In this document: in pieces, positions 8,369 to 15,430 of the stretch
Numbering within the stretch: the stretch's first letter is position 1
Layout: every line of letters begins with the position of its first letter
Source: Flavobacterium psychrophilum
GTDB lineage: Bacteria > Bacteroidota > Bacteroidia > Flavobacteriales > Flavobacteriaceae
Direction: 5' to 3'
DNA: 24,634 bases
NCBI GenBank assembly: GCA_945878515.1
Contig: CAMCTL010000035.1
Coordinates: 1-24,634, forward strand
Notes under the pieces: generated by a model
Seen by the model: only the letters and a program-made list of their open reading frames with translations
Database searches by the model: none
Told to the model about the DNA's origin: nothing
Translations under genes and position numbers: made by a program

Positions 8369-8774
8369 AATAAGATTACGGATAGTAGAATTGTCTCAGA
8401 GGGACTATACATGTATTTTATCCTACAAAAGTGATTTCAACATTTGCTATACCACTAAATATTTGTCCTTTGGAATATCGACTCTTATATTGAAACGTTG
8501 CAGAATTTGCCAAAAATTAATTATGAGTTTCATCATTTGCTGACAACTCGTGATTGTAGGTGTGTTTTTGAATAGGGTACAAGAACTTTGACCTGTCTTT
8601 GCGGGAAAATGGCGTTGCAACCCAAAACACTGGGTCTTGAGTTCAAACAATAGAATCTATTGGAATTGCTATACTTTTTGAGGGTTGAAAACGACAGTCT
8701 TTGTCCAATTTTCTTGAATCAACTTTGTTTAGACAAATATTAATGCAACATTTGTGTCTATTGATATGTAGAAG

Positions 8775-9650
8775 TTACTTGCTTTTTTTTCCAAATATCT
8801 TTTTGAAAATAGTTACCATCGCTAGAACTACAAATCCAAATGCTAATCCGAAGGCAAATTCTTTCACTATCGAAGGCAGCTGTGGAAATAAATGATGCAA
8901 AAATTCAATTTGGTGTACAAAAATTCCACCGGCCACTAAAATCAAAGCGATGGTACCAATAACAGATAAACTTTTGATGACTTTTGGCAAGGCTTGAACC
9001 AATAGGTTTCCAATTGTTTTGGATAAACTTTTTTCTCTTTTACTACTGGCTATAAGTCTAAACCCTACTTCGTCCATTCTTACAATTATGCCTACAATAC
9101 CATATACACCAACGGTGGCAATTATTGCAATCACCGACACAACAGCGATTTGAGTTGTAATGGGTTTTCCAATAACAGCGCCTAAAGCAATGATAATAAT
9201 CTCGACCGATAGAATAAAATCGGTTACAATAGCTGACTTTATTTTTCCTTTTTCAAGGTCCAAAATTTCGGCTTCCGTAAAAACTTGTTCTGTAATTTCA
9301 ATAGATTCGTGCTTATGAGGAAAGAAATATTCATAGATTTTTTCGGCTCCTTCGTAGGCTAAAAATAGTCCGCCAAGAACCAGTATGACTATAATTGCCG
9401 GAGGATAAAAACCACTTAACAAAAAGGCTATGGGCAGAATTATTAATTTGTTCAGAAAAGAACCTTTTGCGATAGCCCATAGAACAGGAATTTCTCTTGA
9501 GGAAGCAAATCCTGAGGCTTTCTCGGCATTTACTGCCAAATCATCACCCAAAATTCCAGCTGTTTTCTTGGCTGCAACTTTACTCATTACAGCTACATCA
9601 TCCATAATTGCTGCGATATCATCTAAAAGTGCGAAAAAACCTGATGCCAT
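8775..9650 (-). CDS. DUF808 (YedI-like) inner membrane protein
   Basis: 291 residues. It begins MASGFFALLDDIAAIMDDVA, the hallmark start of DUF808/YedI proteins, followed by VAAKKTAGILGDDLAVNAEKASGF with the conserved GDDLAVNA. Several membrane segments follow (about 68-103, 140-190, 220-245 and 264-284), and the protein ends in basic residues (KKIFGKKSK). E. coli YedI is of similar length. The family is widespread in the inner membrane, but its biochemical role is unknown. The ATG is 8 bases after the methyltransferase stop, so it is the last gene of the four-gene operon that starts with the pyruvate-kinase-like gene. Confidence 0.88.
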   Translation of the reverse strand: MASGFFALLDDIAAIMDDVAVMSKVAAKKTAGILGDDLAVNAEKASGFASSREIPVLWAIAKGSFLNKLIILPIAFLLSGFYPPAIIVILVLGGLFLAYEGAEKIYEYFFPHKHESIEITEQVFTEAEILDLEKGKIKSAIVTDFILSVEIIIIALGAVIGKPITTQIAVVSVIAIIATVGVYGIVGIIVRMDEVGFRLIASSKREKSLSKTIGNLLVQALPKVIKSLSVIGTIALILVAGGIFVHQIEFLHHLFPQLPSIVKEFAFGLAFGFVVLAMVTIFKKIFGKKSK

Positions 9651-9658
9651 AATATTTT

Positions 9659-10264
9659 TTATTTTTTTGCCGTTAACAAAAATACGGTGTAGTTAGTATT
9701 TGATTTTATAATGGTACTCGCATCTTGAATTTTGATGTCTGTAAATCCAGCTTTTTTGACCATTTGAACAAAATTTTCGCGGTCAAATCCGCAATGAAAA
9801 ACGCCAGTATCTTCGGTATGAAATGAACCATCTTCGGAGTCAAGATCCGCTATGGCAATTGTTCCGTCTGTTTTAAGTAGCGTATATAATTTTTGAAACA
9901 AAGGCAAAGGTTCTTCGATATGATGAATAGTCATAGACGAAATAATGGCATCAAATTCTTGATTCAACATTTCTTTAGTCAAATCCATTTGTACAATTTG
10001 GAGCACACATGGTATTCCATCTTTTTTAGATGCTAAGACATCGGTCATGGCTGGCGAAATATCAACAGCGGTGATTTGGCCCACATAAGGCGCAATTTCT
10101 GAAAGCAATAATCCGGTTCCAGACCCAAAGTCCATGATACTCATCTCTTTTGAAAAAGCGACTTCGTTCAAAATAGTTTGTGCTATCGTGCTTACATTTT
10201 GTGTTCTCGACACTTCAGTATCATAGTCTTTTGCTTTCGATGCAAAAAAATCGTTTGGCTTCAT
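9659..10264 (-). CDS. Class I SAM-dependent methyltransferase
   Basis: 201 residues, cytosolic. The SAM-binding loop DFGSGTG is at 45-51, and an acidic residue ending strand 2 (D68 in TAVDIS) would hold the ribose. FDAIISSMTIHHIEEP contains the usual post-strand-4 motif, and an aspartate-rich ADLDSEDGSFH follows. The overall form is that of methyltransferase family 11 or 25 small-molecule enzymes (UbiE- or Tam-like). The substrate cannot be read from the sequence. It is the third gene of the minus-strand operon, 42 bases after the four-helix-bundle gene and 8 bases before the DUF808 gene. Confidence 0.85.
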   Translation of the reverse strand: MKPNDFFASKAKDYDTEVSRTQNVSTIAQTILNEVAFSKEMSIMDFGSGTGLLLSEIAPYVGQITAVDISPAMTDVLASKKDGIPCVLQIVQMDLTKEMLNQEFDAIISSMTIHHIEEPLPLFQKLYTLLKTDGTIAIADLDSEDGSFHTEDTGVFHCGFDRENFVQMVKKAGFTDIKIQDASTIIKSNTNYTVFLLTAKK

Positions 10265-10306
10265 ATATTTATAGAAAACACTTTAAGTTTTAGGTGGTAA
10301 AAATAT

Positions 10307-10825
10307 TTAATCTTCTTCATTATCCAAGTCTTCATCATCATTAAAATTTAAAAAATCATCTGGATTGAAAGGAATGTCTTCGTCAGGGTCTTTGTCATGG
10401 GCAGATACTCCCGGAGGATTGAACAAACCCCAATCGTCTTTTATATAATTCCAAACATCAAAACTAGCCACCCAATCAATGAATAAGAGCCTAAATTCAT
10501 CAATTTCGGTGCGCAATAATCGGATGTAATCTTTGTCATGAATGTCCTCTTCAAACCGCAAACTGCCTGCATGCACATAGAGATCTCGGGCAGCTTTTCT
10601 GATAATGGTGGCGTTTTCCATTTTCAAGTCATAGAGTTCTATTGCATAAACTCCTGCAATTTTAGCTGGGATAATCATGGCATCTTCCAACATAAATCGC
10701 GCAGTGGTTTCTTGCAAAAAATCATTTTCAGCGGGAATAGTTTCGATCAATCCTTGCGTGATTTTGAAAATCTGTTCTGCTTTTTGATATAACGGAAATT
10801 GTTCTAATTCTTCTCTTCGTGACAT
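10307..10825 (-). CDS. Four-helix-bundle-like protein with acidic tail
   Basis: 172 residues. The core (about 8-115) looks like the four-helix-bundle family related to the 23S rRNA intervening-sequence protein and the Avd accessory proteins: FPLYQKAEQIFKITQGLIETIP opens it, a middle helix carries ARFMLEDAMIIPAKIAGVYA, and ENATIIRKAARDLYVHAGSLR resembles the conserved third helix. The last about 35 residues are rich in Asp, Glu, Asn and Pro (ending DDEDLDNEED), much like the acidic protein at 7465-7806. It starts 14 bases after the pyruvate-kinase-like stop and is probably cotranscribed. No reverse transcriptase or rRNA gene is nearby, so those roles are not supported. Function unknown. Confidence 0.65.
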   Translation of the reverse strand: MSRREELEQFPLYQKAEQIFKITQGLIETIPAENDFLQETTARFMLEDAMIIPAKIAGVYAIELYDLKMENATIIRKAARDLYVHAGSLRFEEDIHDKDYIRLLRTEIDEFRLLFIDWVASFDVWNYIKDDWGLFNPPGVSAHDKDPDEDIPFNPDDFLNFNDDEDLDNEED

Positions 10826-10839
10826 GGTCTAAAATTTAT

Positions 10840-12387
10840 CTATTTTTTGGTATCAATTGCTCCTATTAACTGATTCACTGAGTTTTTGGCAATGTTCAAA
10901 GCCCTGAGCGAATTCTTTTTTTTGAAAGAATGGGCTTCCATTCGGATCAATATATTTTTCAACATTTTGATGGCATCATTAATATAGGGGCCTTTATTGA
11001 GCATGATACATTCCGCCTGAACGCCTTGAACAACATCGCTAATTTCAGCTCTTGTTGGAATTCCTGTTTTGGCTAGATTTTCGAGAACTTGTGTTGCCCA
11101 AATTACTGGAATATGTGCCGCTTCGCACAACCAAAGTATTTCATTTTGAACCTCTGAAATTCTTTCGAAACCAATCTCAACCGCCAAATCACCTCTTGCA
11201 ATCATAACTCCAATTTTATCTCTTTTCATCCCTTCAAGGATAATAAATGGCAGATTCTCGAAAGCTTCTTTGTTTTCAATTTTGAAAATAACACCTAAAT
11301 CTTTGGCTTGATGCAAGTTTAATTGATGGTATAAAAATTGAACATCTTCGCCTGTTCTTACAAAAGAATAGCCTACGATATCAGCATTTTTGCAAACAAA
11401 AGCTAGGTTATCGACGTCCTTTGCTGTCAAAGCTGGTAGGTTCAGTTTAGTATCTGGAAGATTTATGCCCTTTTGAGAGGATAATTTTGTTTTGTAACAA
11501 TGTGTAATTAAGAGTTCAATGTCTTCGTCTGTTTTTGCTATCACTACTGATTTTATCATTCCATCATCAAATAAAACCGCATCATTTATTTTAACATCCT
11601 CAATAATTTGAGGGAGCATTACTCCAATTTCTGCTTTTTTGATTTGTTTCTTTTTCTTTCCGAAGGTTGATTTTTTTCCTAGAGTTTTTCTTTTTGTTAA
11701 AATGATATGTTCACCAACTCTGACTGAAATTGAATTATCTATATGTACTTTTCCTTTTCCTTTTTTTCGAGAAATTTCTATGTTCGAGGTTCTTAATTTT
11801 GGACCTGATAAATCCATGTATATTTTCAATTTATGGTTGGTTTCAGTATTAATTTCGTTGATAAATTGTACCATTTTTGTCCATATTTCTATATTCCCGT
11901 GGCTTAAGTTGATTCTGGCTATTTCCATACCACTTTCAACCATTTCTTCAATAATTGATTTATCATCAGCCGCTTCATTGGGAAGCGTAACCATTATTTC
12001 AGTGTAATTGCTTCTGCTTCCTTGATTAAATAGAGTATTCGCATTTTTCTTAATTAGAGCGCAACTTCTTTCATATCCTATGATTTCGATCTTAGATTTT
12101 TCTTCAACTGGAAGGCCTTGAATTAATTTTAGATTTTTGAGAACATTGTATAAATTACTGTAAACATATCCCTCCGATGTGCCTAAAGATGAAACACCAT
12201 AGTCCGACAAACTGGAGTGATAATCCCTAAGATCATAACTTCTAAGTATAAGATAACGACATAAATTTTTAGCACTTAATCTGTGTTCTTGATGAATTTC
12301 GGAAATTGCTTCATCTATCTTGGATTCATTATCAATAATAGATTGTAAAATTTCATTCAATTCATTGCATAATTGTTCAATTTCCAT
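10840..12387 (-). CDS. Atypical pyruvate-kinase-like protein with N-terminal extension
   Basis: 515 residues. Residues 1-128 have no counterpart in ordinary pyruvate kinases and look mainly helical. From 129 the chain follows the pyruvate kinase barrel: ARINLSHG (157-164), DLSGPKLRT (192-200), a B-domain-like insert to about 310, KIENKE (369-374, catalytic Lys and metal Glu), ARGDLAVEI (397-405) and ATQVLENL (431-438). Two parts deviate. The usual TKIVCTIGPAS start is replaced by TEIMVTLPNEA, and the MLSGETAxGxYP segment has become MLNKGPYIND. The allosteric C-terminal domain is absent, with only about 35 residues after that point. Basic insertions (KKGKGK, GKKKKQIKK) lie in the B domain. It heads the four-gene operon. 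Catalysis looks possible but unproven; it may be a regulatory paralogue. Confidence 0.8.
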   Translation of the reverse strand: MEIEQLCNELNEILQSIIDNESKIDEAISEIHQEHRLSAKNLCRYLILRSYDLRDYHSSLSDYGVSSLGTSEGYVYSNLYNVLKNLKLIQGLPVEEKSKIEIIGYERSCALIKKNANTLFNQGSRSNYTEIMVTLPNEAADDKSIIEEMVESGMEIARINLSHGNIEIWTKMVQFINEINTETNHKLKIYMDLSGPKLRTSNIEISRKKGKGKVHIDNSISVRVGEHIILTKRKTLGKKSTFGKKKKQIKKAEIGVMLPQIIEDVKINDAVLFDDGMIKSVVIAKTDEDIELLITHCYKTKLSSQKGINLPDTKLNLPALTAKDVDNLAFVCKNADIVGYSFVRTGEDVQFLYHQLNLHQAKDLGVIFKIENKEAFENLPFIILEGMKRDKIGVMIARGDLAVEIGFERISEVQNEILWLCEAAHIPVIWATQVLENLAKTGIPTRAEISDVVQGVQAECIMLNKGPYINDAIKMLKNILIRMEAHSFKKKNSLRALNIAKNSVNQLIGAIDTKK

Positions 12388-12589
12388 TTTGTTTAGTGTT
12401 TAATTTTTGCTTGAGTAAAGTTAGTCAAAAAAAAGATGTGTTTATGCTGTACAATACATTCTAATTTTGCGTACTTTAAATGGTGTGGTTTTTTGTAGCT
12501 TAAAATGTCATGATTTTGGTTTATGTTTTAATTAAACGTAATCTGAGTTATTCAAATATCAACTTATTAAACTATGAAAATTGGAATGG

Positions 12590-12643
12590 GCACGGTTTGC
12601 AAAACCGCCTATCCACAAAATGGAATTTGGGATATATCCGTGC
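12590..12643. repeat. Nested stem-loop element left of the 21-bp arrays
   Basis: GCACGG (12590-12595) pairs with CCGTGC (12638-12643). An overlapping perfect hairpin CGGTTT-GCA-AAACCG lies at 12593-12607, and TATCC (12610-12614) pairs with GGATA (12630-12634). The sequence CTATCCACA at 12609-12617 differs by one base from a DnaA box. The outer stem and the small hairpin compete for the same bases, so two alternative folds are possible. Confidence 0.55.
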
Positions 12644-12705
12644 GATTGTGGTTGATTCGCTTTTACAAAATTAAACCTTATTTTCATTTGACGCTACTTT
12701 TATAT

Positions 12706-12852
12706 CATAATAACAAGCTTTTAATTAATAATAACAAGCCGATATATGATAATAACAAGCCGTTATATAATAATAACAAACTATTGTATAATAATAACAA
12801 ATTGTTAAATAATAATAACAAGCTTTTATGTAATAATAACAAACATTTATGT
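12706..12852 (+). repeat. Array A: seven 21-bp direct repeats, core AATAATAACAA
   Basis: Seven units of exactly 21 bases start at 12706, 12727, 12748, 12769, 12790, 12811 and 12832. The first 11 bases are near-constant (AATAATAACAA, first base C or G in units 1 and 3). The last ten vary but stay AT-rich, several reading GCTTTTA or GCCGATA. A further in-phase AATAAT occurs at 12874 after one degenerate unit. In one plus-strand frame the array reads as heptapeptides NNNKLLY, NNNKPLY and similar. Confidence 0.9.
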
Positions 12853-12873
12853 ATTTAATACACGAAAGTATTT

Positions 12874-12888
12874 AATAATAGTATTATT
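12874..12888. repeat. 15-bp palindrome AATAATA-G-TATTATT joining arrays A and B
   Basis: A perfect palindrome with a central G. Its left arm lies in the 21-base phase of array A (12832 plus 42) and its right arm is the first box of array B, so it is the symmetry point of the two arrays. Confidence 0.85.
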
Positions 12889-13080
12889 TTGAGGATAGGA
12901 TATACTATTATTGCGGTAAAGTAACGTATTATAGGCTCAAAGGTTGATAATATTGAAATGCGGTTTAGTATTATTAATTTCTAATTTGTTATTAATAACA
13001 TATTGCACAGCATTATCGTTGTGTGGTGTCCTATTATTGACCTACAACTTGTCATTATTGGCTTCGGGTCTCTTATTTTA
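12883..13080 (-). repeat. Array B: AATAAT boxes every 21 bp on the opposite strand
   Basis: On the plus strand ATTATT or a close variant starts at 12883, 12907, 12928, 12949, 12970, 12991, 13012, 13033, 13054 and 13075. All steps are 21 bases except the first, which is 24. Exact ATTATT occurs at 12883, 12907, 12970, 13033 and 13054; the others differ by one or two bases. The 15-base stretches between boxes are largely unrelated and less AT-rich than array A, though the unit at 12991 keeps the full array A core (ATTAATAACAAA on the minus strand). Confidence 0.82.
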
Positions 13081-13175
13081 CAACTATAGTTGACAAAAAT
13101 TTTGAAATTGTTTAAAATTTTAAAATTGTTTAAAAGTTTAAGGATGCAAACTAAAATCTTCCACTAGCAATCCAA

Positions 13176-13270
13176 AATCTGAAATCTAAATGAAAAAAAT
13201 CTACAATCTACAATCTACAATCTGCAATCTGCAATCTGCAATCTGCAATCTACAATCTAAAATCTAAATG
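13176..13270 (+). repeat. Heptanucleotide tandem repeat (AATCTGC/AATCTAC family)
   Basis: Units of 7 bases run without gaps from 13201 to 13263: CTACAAT three times, CTGCAAT four times, CTACAAT, CTAAAAT. Two related units, AATCTGA and AATCTAA, stand at 13176-13189. It is gene-free and lies just upstream of the dnaK promoter region. The same family in reverse complement occurs between pta and ackA. Confidence 0.9.
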
Positions 13271-13310
13271 TCATCTTGTCATATCTTTTTCCGCCAATTC
13301 TACCATAAAC

Positions 13311-13351
13311 TGACAATGTCAAGGCTGTCATTGGCTTGGCACAAAGATTGA
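13311..13351 (+). promoter_or_regulatory. Sigma-54-like promoter with TGTCA boxes upstream of dnaK
   Basis: TGGCAC at 13337-13342 followed by TTGA at 13348-13351 puts GG and GA exactly ten bases apart, the -24/-12 spacing of sigma-54 promoters; the -12 element has A where C is usual. Upstream are TGTCA boxes at 13269, 13277, 13317 and 13326, the third being half of a palindrome TGACA-A-TGTCA (13311-13321). Transcription would begin near 13362, about 45 bases before the dnaK ATG. This may couple dnaK to stress, but no regulator gene is present here. Confidence 0.45.
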
Positions 13352-13407
13352 CTATTGCATCTCGAGATGTTAAAATAAGTATTCAATAAAAATTAAATAT
13401 AAATAAA

Positions 13408-15297
13408 ATGGGTAAAATAATCGGAATTGATTTAGGTACTACCAACTCTTGTGTTTCTGTAATGGAAGGTAATGAAGCAGTTGTAATTCCTAACGCAGAA
13501 GGAAAAAGAACAACACCATCTATCATCGCTTTTGTTGAAGGTGGCGAAATTAAAGTTGGTGATCCAGCTAAGAGACAAGCAGTAACTAATCCAACTAAGA
13601 CTATTGCTTCTATCAAACGTTTTATGGGACAAGGTTTTGGTGAGGTTTCGGCTGAAGCAAAAAGAGTTTCTTATAAAATAGTGAAGGGCGACAACAATAC
13701 ACCACGTGTGGATATTGACGGTCGTTTGTACTCTGCACAAGAATTGTCAGCTATGACACTTCAAAAAATGAAAAAAACTGCTGAAGACTATTTAGGTCAA
13801 ACAGTTACTGAAGCAGTTATTACCGTTCCTGCTTACTTTAATGATGCACAACGTCAAGCAACGAAAGAAGCTGGTGAAATTGCAGGTCTTAAAGTAATGC
13901 GTATCATCAACGAACCAACTGCTGCAGCTTTGGCTTATGGTTTGGATAAAAAAGGAAAAGATCAAAAAATTGCTGTTTACGATTTAGGTGGAGGTACATT
14001 TGATATTTCTGTTCTTGAATTAGGAGACGGAGTTTTCGAAGTTCTTTCTACAAATGGTGATACTCACCTTGGTGGAGATGATTTTGACCACGAAATTATT
14101 GACTGGTTGGCTAACGAATTCAATGCTGAAGAAGGTATCGATTTGCGTTTAGACCCAATGTCATTGCAACGTTTGAAAGAAGCTGCTGAGAAAGCAAAAA
14201 TTGAATTGTCTTCTTCTGCTGAAACTGAAATCAACTTGCCTTATGTAACGGCTACAGCTTCAGGACCAAAACACTTAGTTAAAAAATTATCTAGAGCTAA
14301 ATTTGAGCAATTAACTGATTCTTTAGTGAAGCGTTCTATGGCTCCAGTGGCTAAAGCGTTGAAAGATGCAGGTTTATCTGTTTCTGATATTGACGAAGTT
14401 ATTCTTGTAGGAGGTTCTACTCGTATGCCAAGAATCGCTGACGAAGTGGAGAAATTCTTTGGTAAAAAAGCGTCTAAAGGAGTGAATCCTGATGAGGTTG
14501 TTGCAATTGGAGCAGCTATTCAAGGTGGAGTTCTTTCTGGAGATGTAAAAGATGTATTGTTACTTGACGTTACACCTTTATCTTTAGGTATCGAAACTAT
14601 GGGTGGTGTTATGACAACTCTTATTGAGTCTAACACAACTATTCCAACTAAAAAATCGCAAGTATTCTCTACTGCTGCAGATTCTCAACCAACAGTTGAA
14701 ATCCACGTATTGCAAGGCGCTAGAGCAATGGCTGCTGATAATAAAACAATTGGTCGTTTCCACTTAGATGGTATTCCACCAGCACCAAGAGGTGTTCCAC
14801 AAATTGAAGTAACTTTTGATATTGATGCTAATGGTATCATCAAAGTTTCGGCAACTGACAAAGGAACTGGAAAATCTCACGATATTCGTATCGAAGCTTC
14901 CTCTGGATTAACTGCCGAAGAAATCGAAAGAATGAAAAAAGATGCTGAAGCTAATGCTGATGCTGACAAAATTGCAAGAGAAAGAGCTGAAAAATTGAAC
15001 GAAGCTGACGGAATGATCTTCCAAACTGAGTCTCAATTGAAAGAACTTGGAGATAAATTAACTGATGATAACAAAGTAGCTATCGAGTATGCTTTAACTG
15101 AATTGAGAATGGCGCACCAATCTCAAGATGTTCCTGCAATTCAAACTGCACTTGACAACATCAATGCAGCTTGGAAAAAAGCTACTGAAGCAATGTACGC
15201 TCAAGGCGAACAAGCTCAAGGTGCTCCACAACAACCACAAGGAGAACAACCACAAGGAGACAACGTAGAAGACGTTGAATTCGAGGAAGTGAAGTAA
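13408..15297 (+). CDS. dnaK: Chaperone protein DnaK (Hsp70)
   Basis: 629 residues, full length. It refolds proteins and handles nascent chains in the cytosol, working with DnaJ and GrpE. The ATPase domain (1 to about 380) opens with [14 protein letters not shown] and contains [26 protein letters not shown] and [12 protein letters not shown]. The linker [19 protein letters not shown] leads to the substrate-binding domain (about 390-500) and helical lid. The tail has a Gln/Pro/Gly-rich stretch ([15 protein letters not shown]) and ends DVEFEEVK, as in Bacteroidota DnaK. The ATG at 13408 starts directly with the conserved GKIIG. No dnaJ or grpE adjoins it. It stands alone between a 1-kb regulatory region and a strong terminator. 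Confidence 0.98.
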   Translation: MGKIIGIDLGTTNSCVSVMEGNEAVVIPNAEGKRTTPSIIAFVEGGEIKVGDPAKRQAVTNPTKTIASIKRFMGQGFGEVSAEAKRVSYKIVKGDNNTPRVDIDGRLYSAQELSAMTLQKMKKTAEDYLGQTVTEAVITVPAYFNDAQRQATKEAGEIAGLKVMRIINEPTAAALAYGLDKKGKDQKIAVYDLGGGTFDISVLELGDGVFEVLSTNGDTHLGGDDFDHEIIDWLANEFNAEEGIDLRLDPMSLQRLKEAAEKAKIELSSSAETEINLPYVTATASGPKHLVKKLSRAKFEQLTDSLVKRSMAPVAKALKDAGLSVSDIDEVILVGGSTRMPRIADEVEKFFGKKASKGVNPDEVVAIGAAIQGGVLSGDVKDVLLLDVTPLSLGIETMGGVMTTLIESNTTIPTKKSQVFSTAADSQPTVEIHVLQGARAMAADNKTIGRFHLDGIPPAPRGVPQIEVTFDIDANGIIKVSATDKGTGKSHDIRIEASSGLTAEEIERMKKDAEANADADKIARERAEKLNEADGMIFQTESQLKELGDKLTDDNKVAIEYALTELRMAHQSQDVPAIQTALDNINAAWKKATEAMYAQGEQAQGAPQQPQGEQPQGDNVEDVEFEEVK

Positions 15298-15340
15298 GCA
15301 CAGAACTCATTTTTTGAATAAAAAATGATGTGAATCGCTT

Positions 15341-15360
15341 ATCCCGATTTTTATCGGGAT
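15341..15360. repeat. Perfect hairpin ATCCCGAT-TTTT-ATCGGGAT after dnaK
   Basis: An 8-bp stem with a four-base loop, 44 bases past the dnaK stop. It has no T-run directly after it, so it may stabilise the 3' end or be a short intergenic palindrome rather than a terminator. Confidence 0.6.
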
Positions 15361-15382
15361 CTTCTGAAGAACATAAATATTG

Positions 15383-15418
15383 AAAAACCGTGATAGAAAT
15401 AGCACGGTTTTTTTTATG
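15383..15418. terminator. Bidirectional terminator between dnaK and blh
   Basis: AAAAACCGTG (15383-15392) and CACGGTTTTT (15403-15412) form a 10-bp stem with a 10-base loop, flanked by A-rich sequence on the left and a T-run on the right. It serves dnaK on the plus strand and, by its symmetry, blh (stop at 15433-15431) on the minus strand. Confidence 0.85.
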
Positions 15419-15430
15419 TGTTAATATTTT

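Larger units (their letters stand above)
8046..8774. other. 729-base gene-free region with REP-like palindromes
   Basis: No convincing gene on either strand. The short open frames here lack family features and overlap each other on opposite strands. The left part holds the nested palindromes listed separately (8272-8368). Further right there is only a weak stem ACCCA/TGGGT at 8620-8635. I see nothing that looks like a tRNA, and no terminator for the DUF808 gene. This may be remnant mobile-element sequence. Confidence 0.5.
12388..13407. other. 1-kb gene-free region between the pyruvate-kinase-like gene and dnaK
   Basis: Two divergent genes flank this stretch. From left to right it holds a possible -7 box on the plus strand (TAATTTTG, 12462-12469), a palindromic element (12590-12643), two opposed 21-bp arrays (12706-13080), a 12-bp palindrome CAACTATAGTTG (13081-13092), two copies of ATTGTTTAAAA (13107 and 13125), heptamer repeats (13176-13270) and the dnaK promoter region. 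I do not see a convincing gene. The open frame at 12574-12858 runs through array A and is discussed in the findings. Confidence 0.7.

Noticed and set aside
8447..8650. 67-residue protein on the minus strand
   Set aside because: No family features, no start context and an overlapping open frame on the other strand; probably remnant DNA.
10307..10825. Diversity-generating retroelement accessory protein (Avd)
   Set aside because: The fold may be similar, but no reverse transcriptase or template/variable repeat is present.
12609..12617. DnaA box and chromosomal origin
   Set aside because: Only one box with a mismatch is present, no further boxes or dnaA/dnaN genes are seen; kept as a possibility only.
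12706..13080. CRISPR array
   Set aside because: Repeats are only 6-11 bases and intervals 10-15 bases, far below CRISPR sizes, and no cas genes are nearby.
13432..13740. Open frames antisense to dnaK
   Set aside because: They are shadows of a highly conserved coding sequence on the plus strand.
15341..15360. Terminator at ATCCCGAT hairpin
   Set aside because: No T-run directly after it; the hairpin at 15383 is the better terminator.
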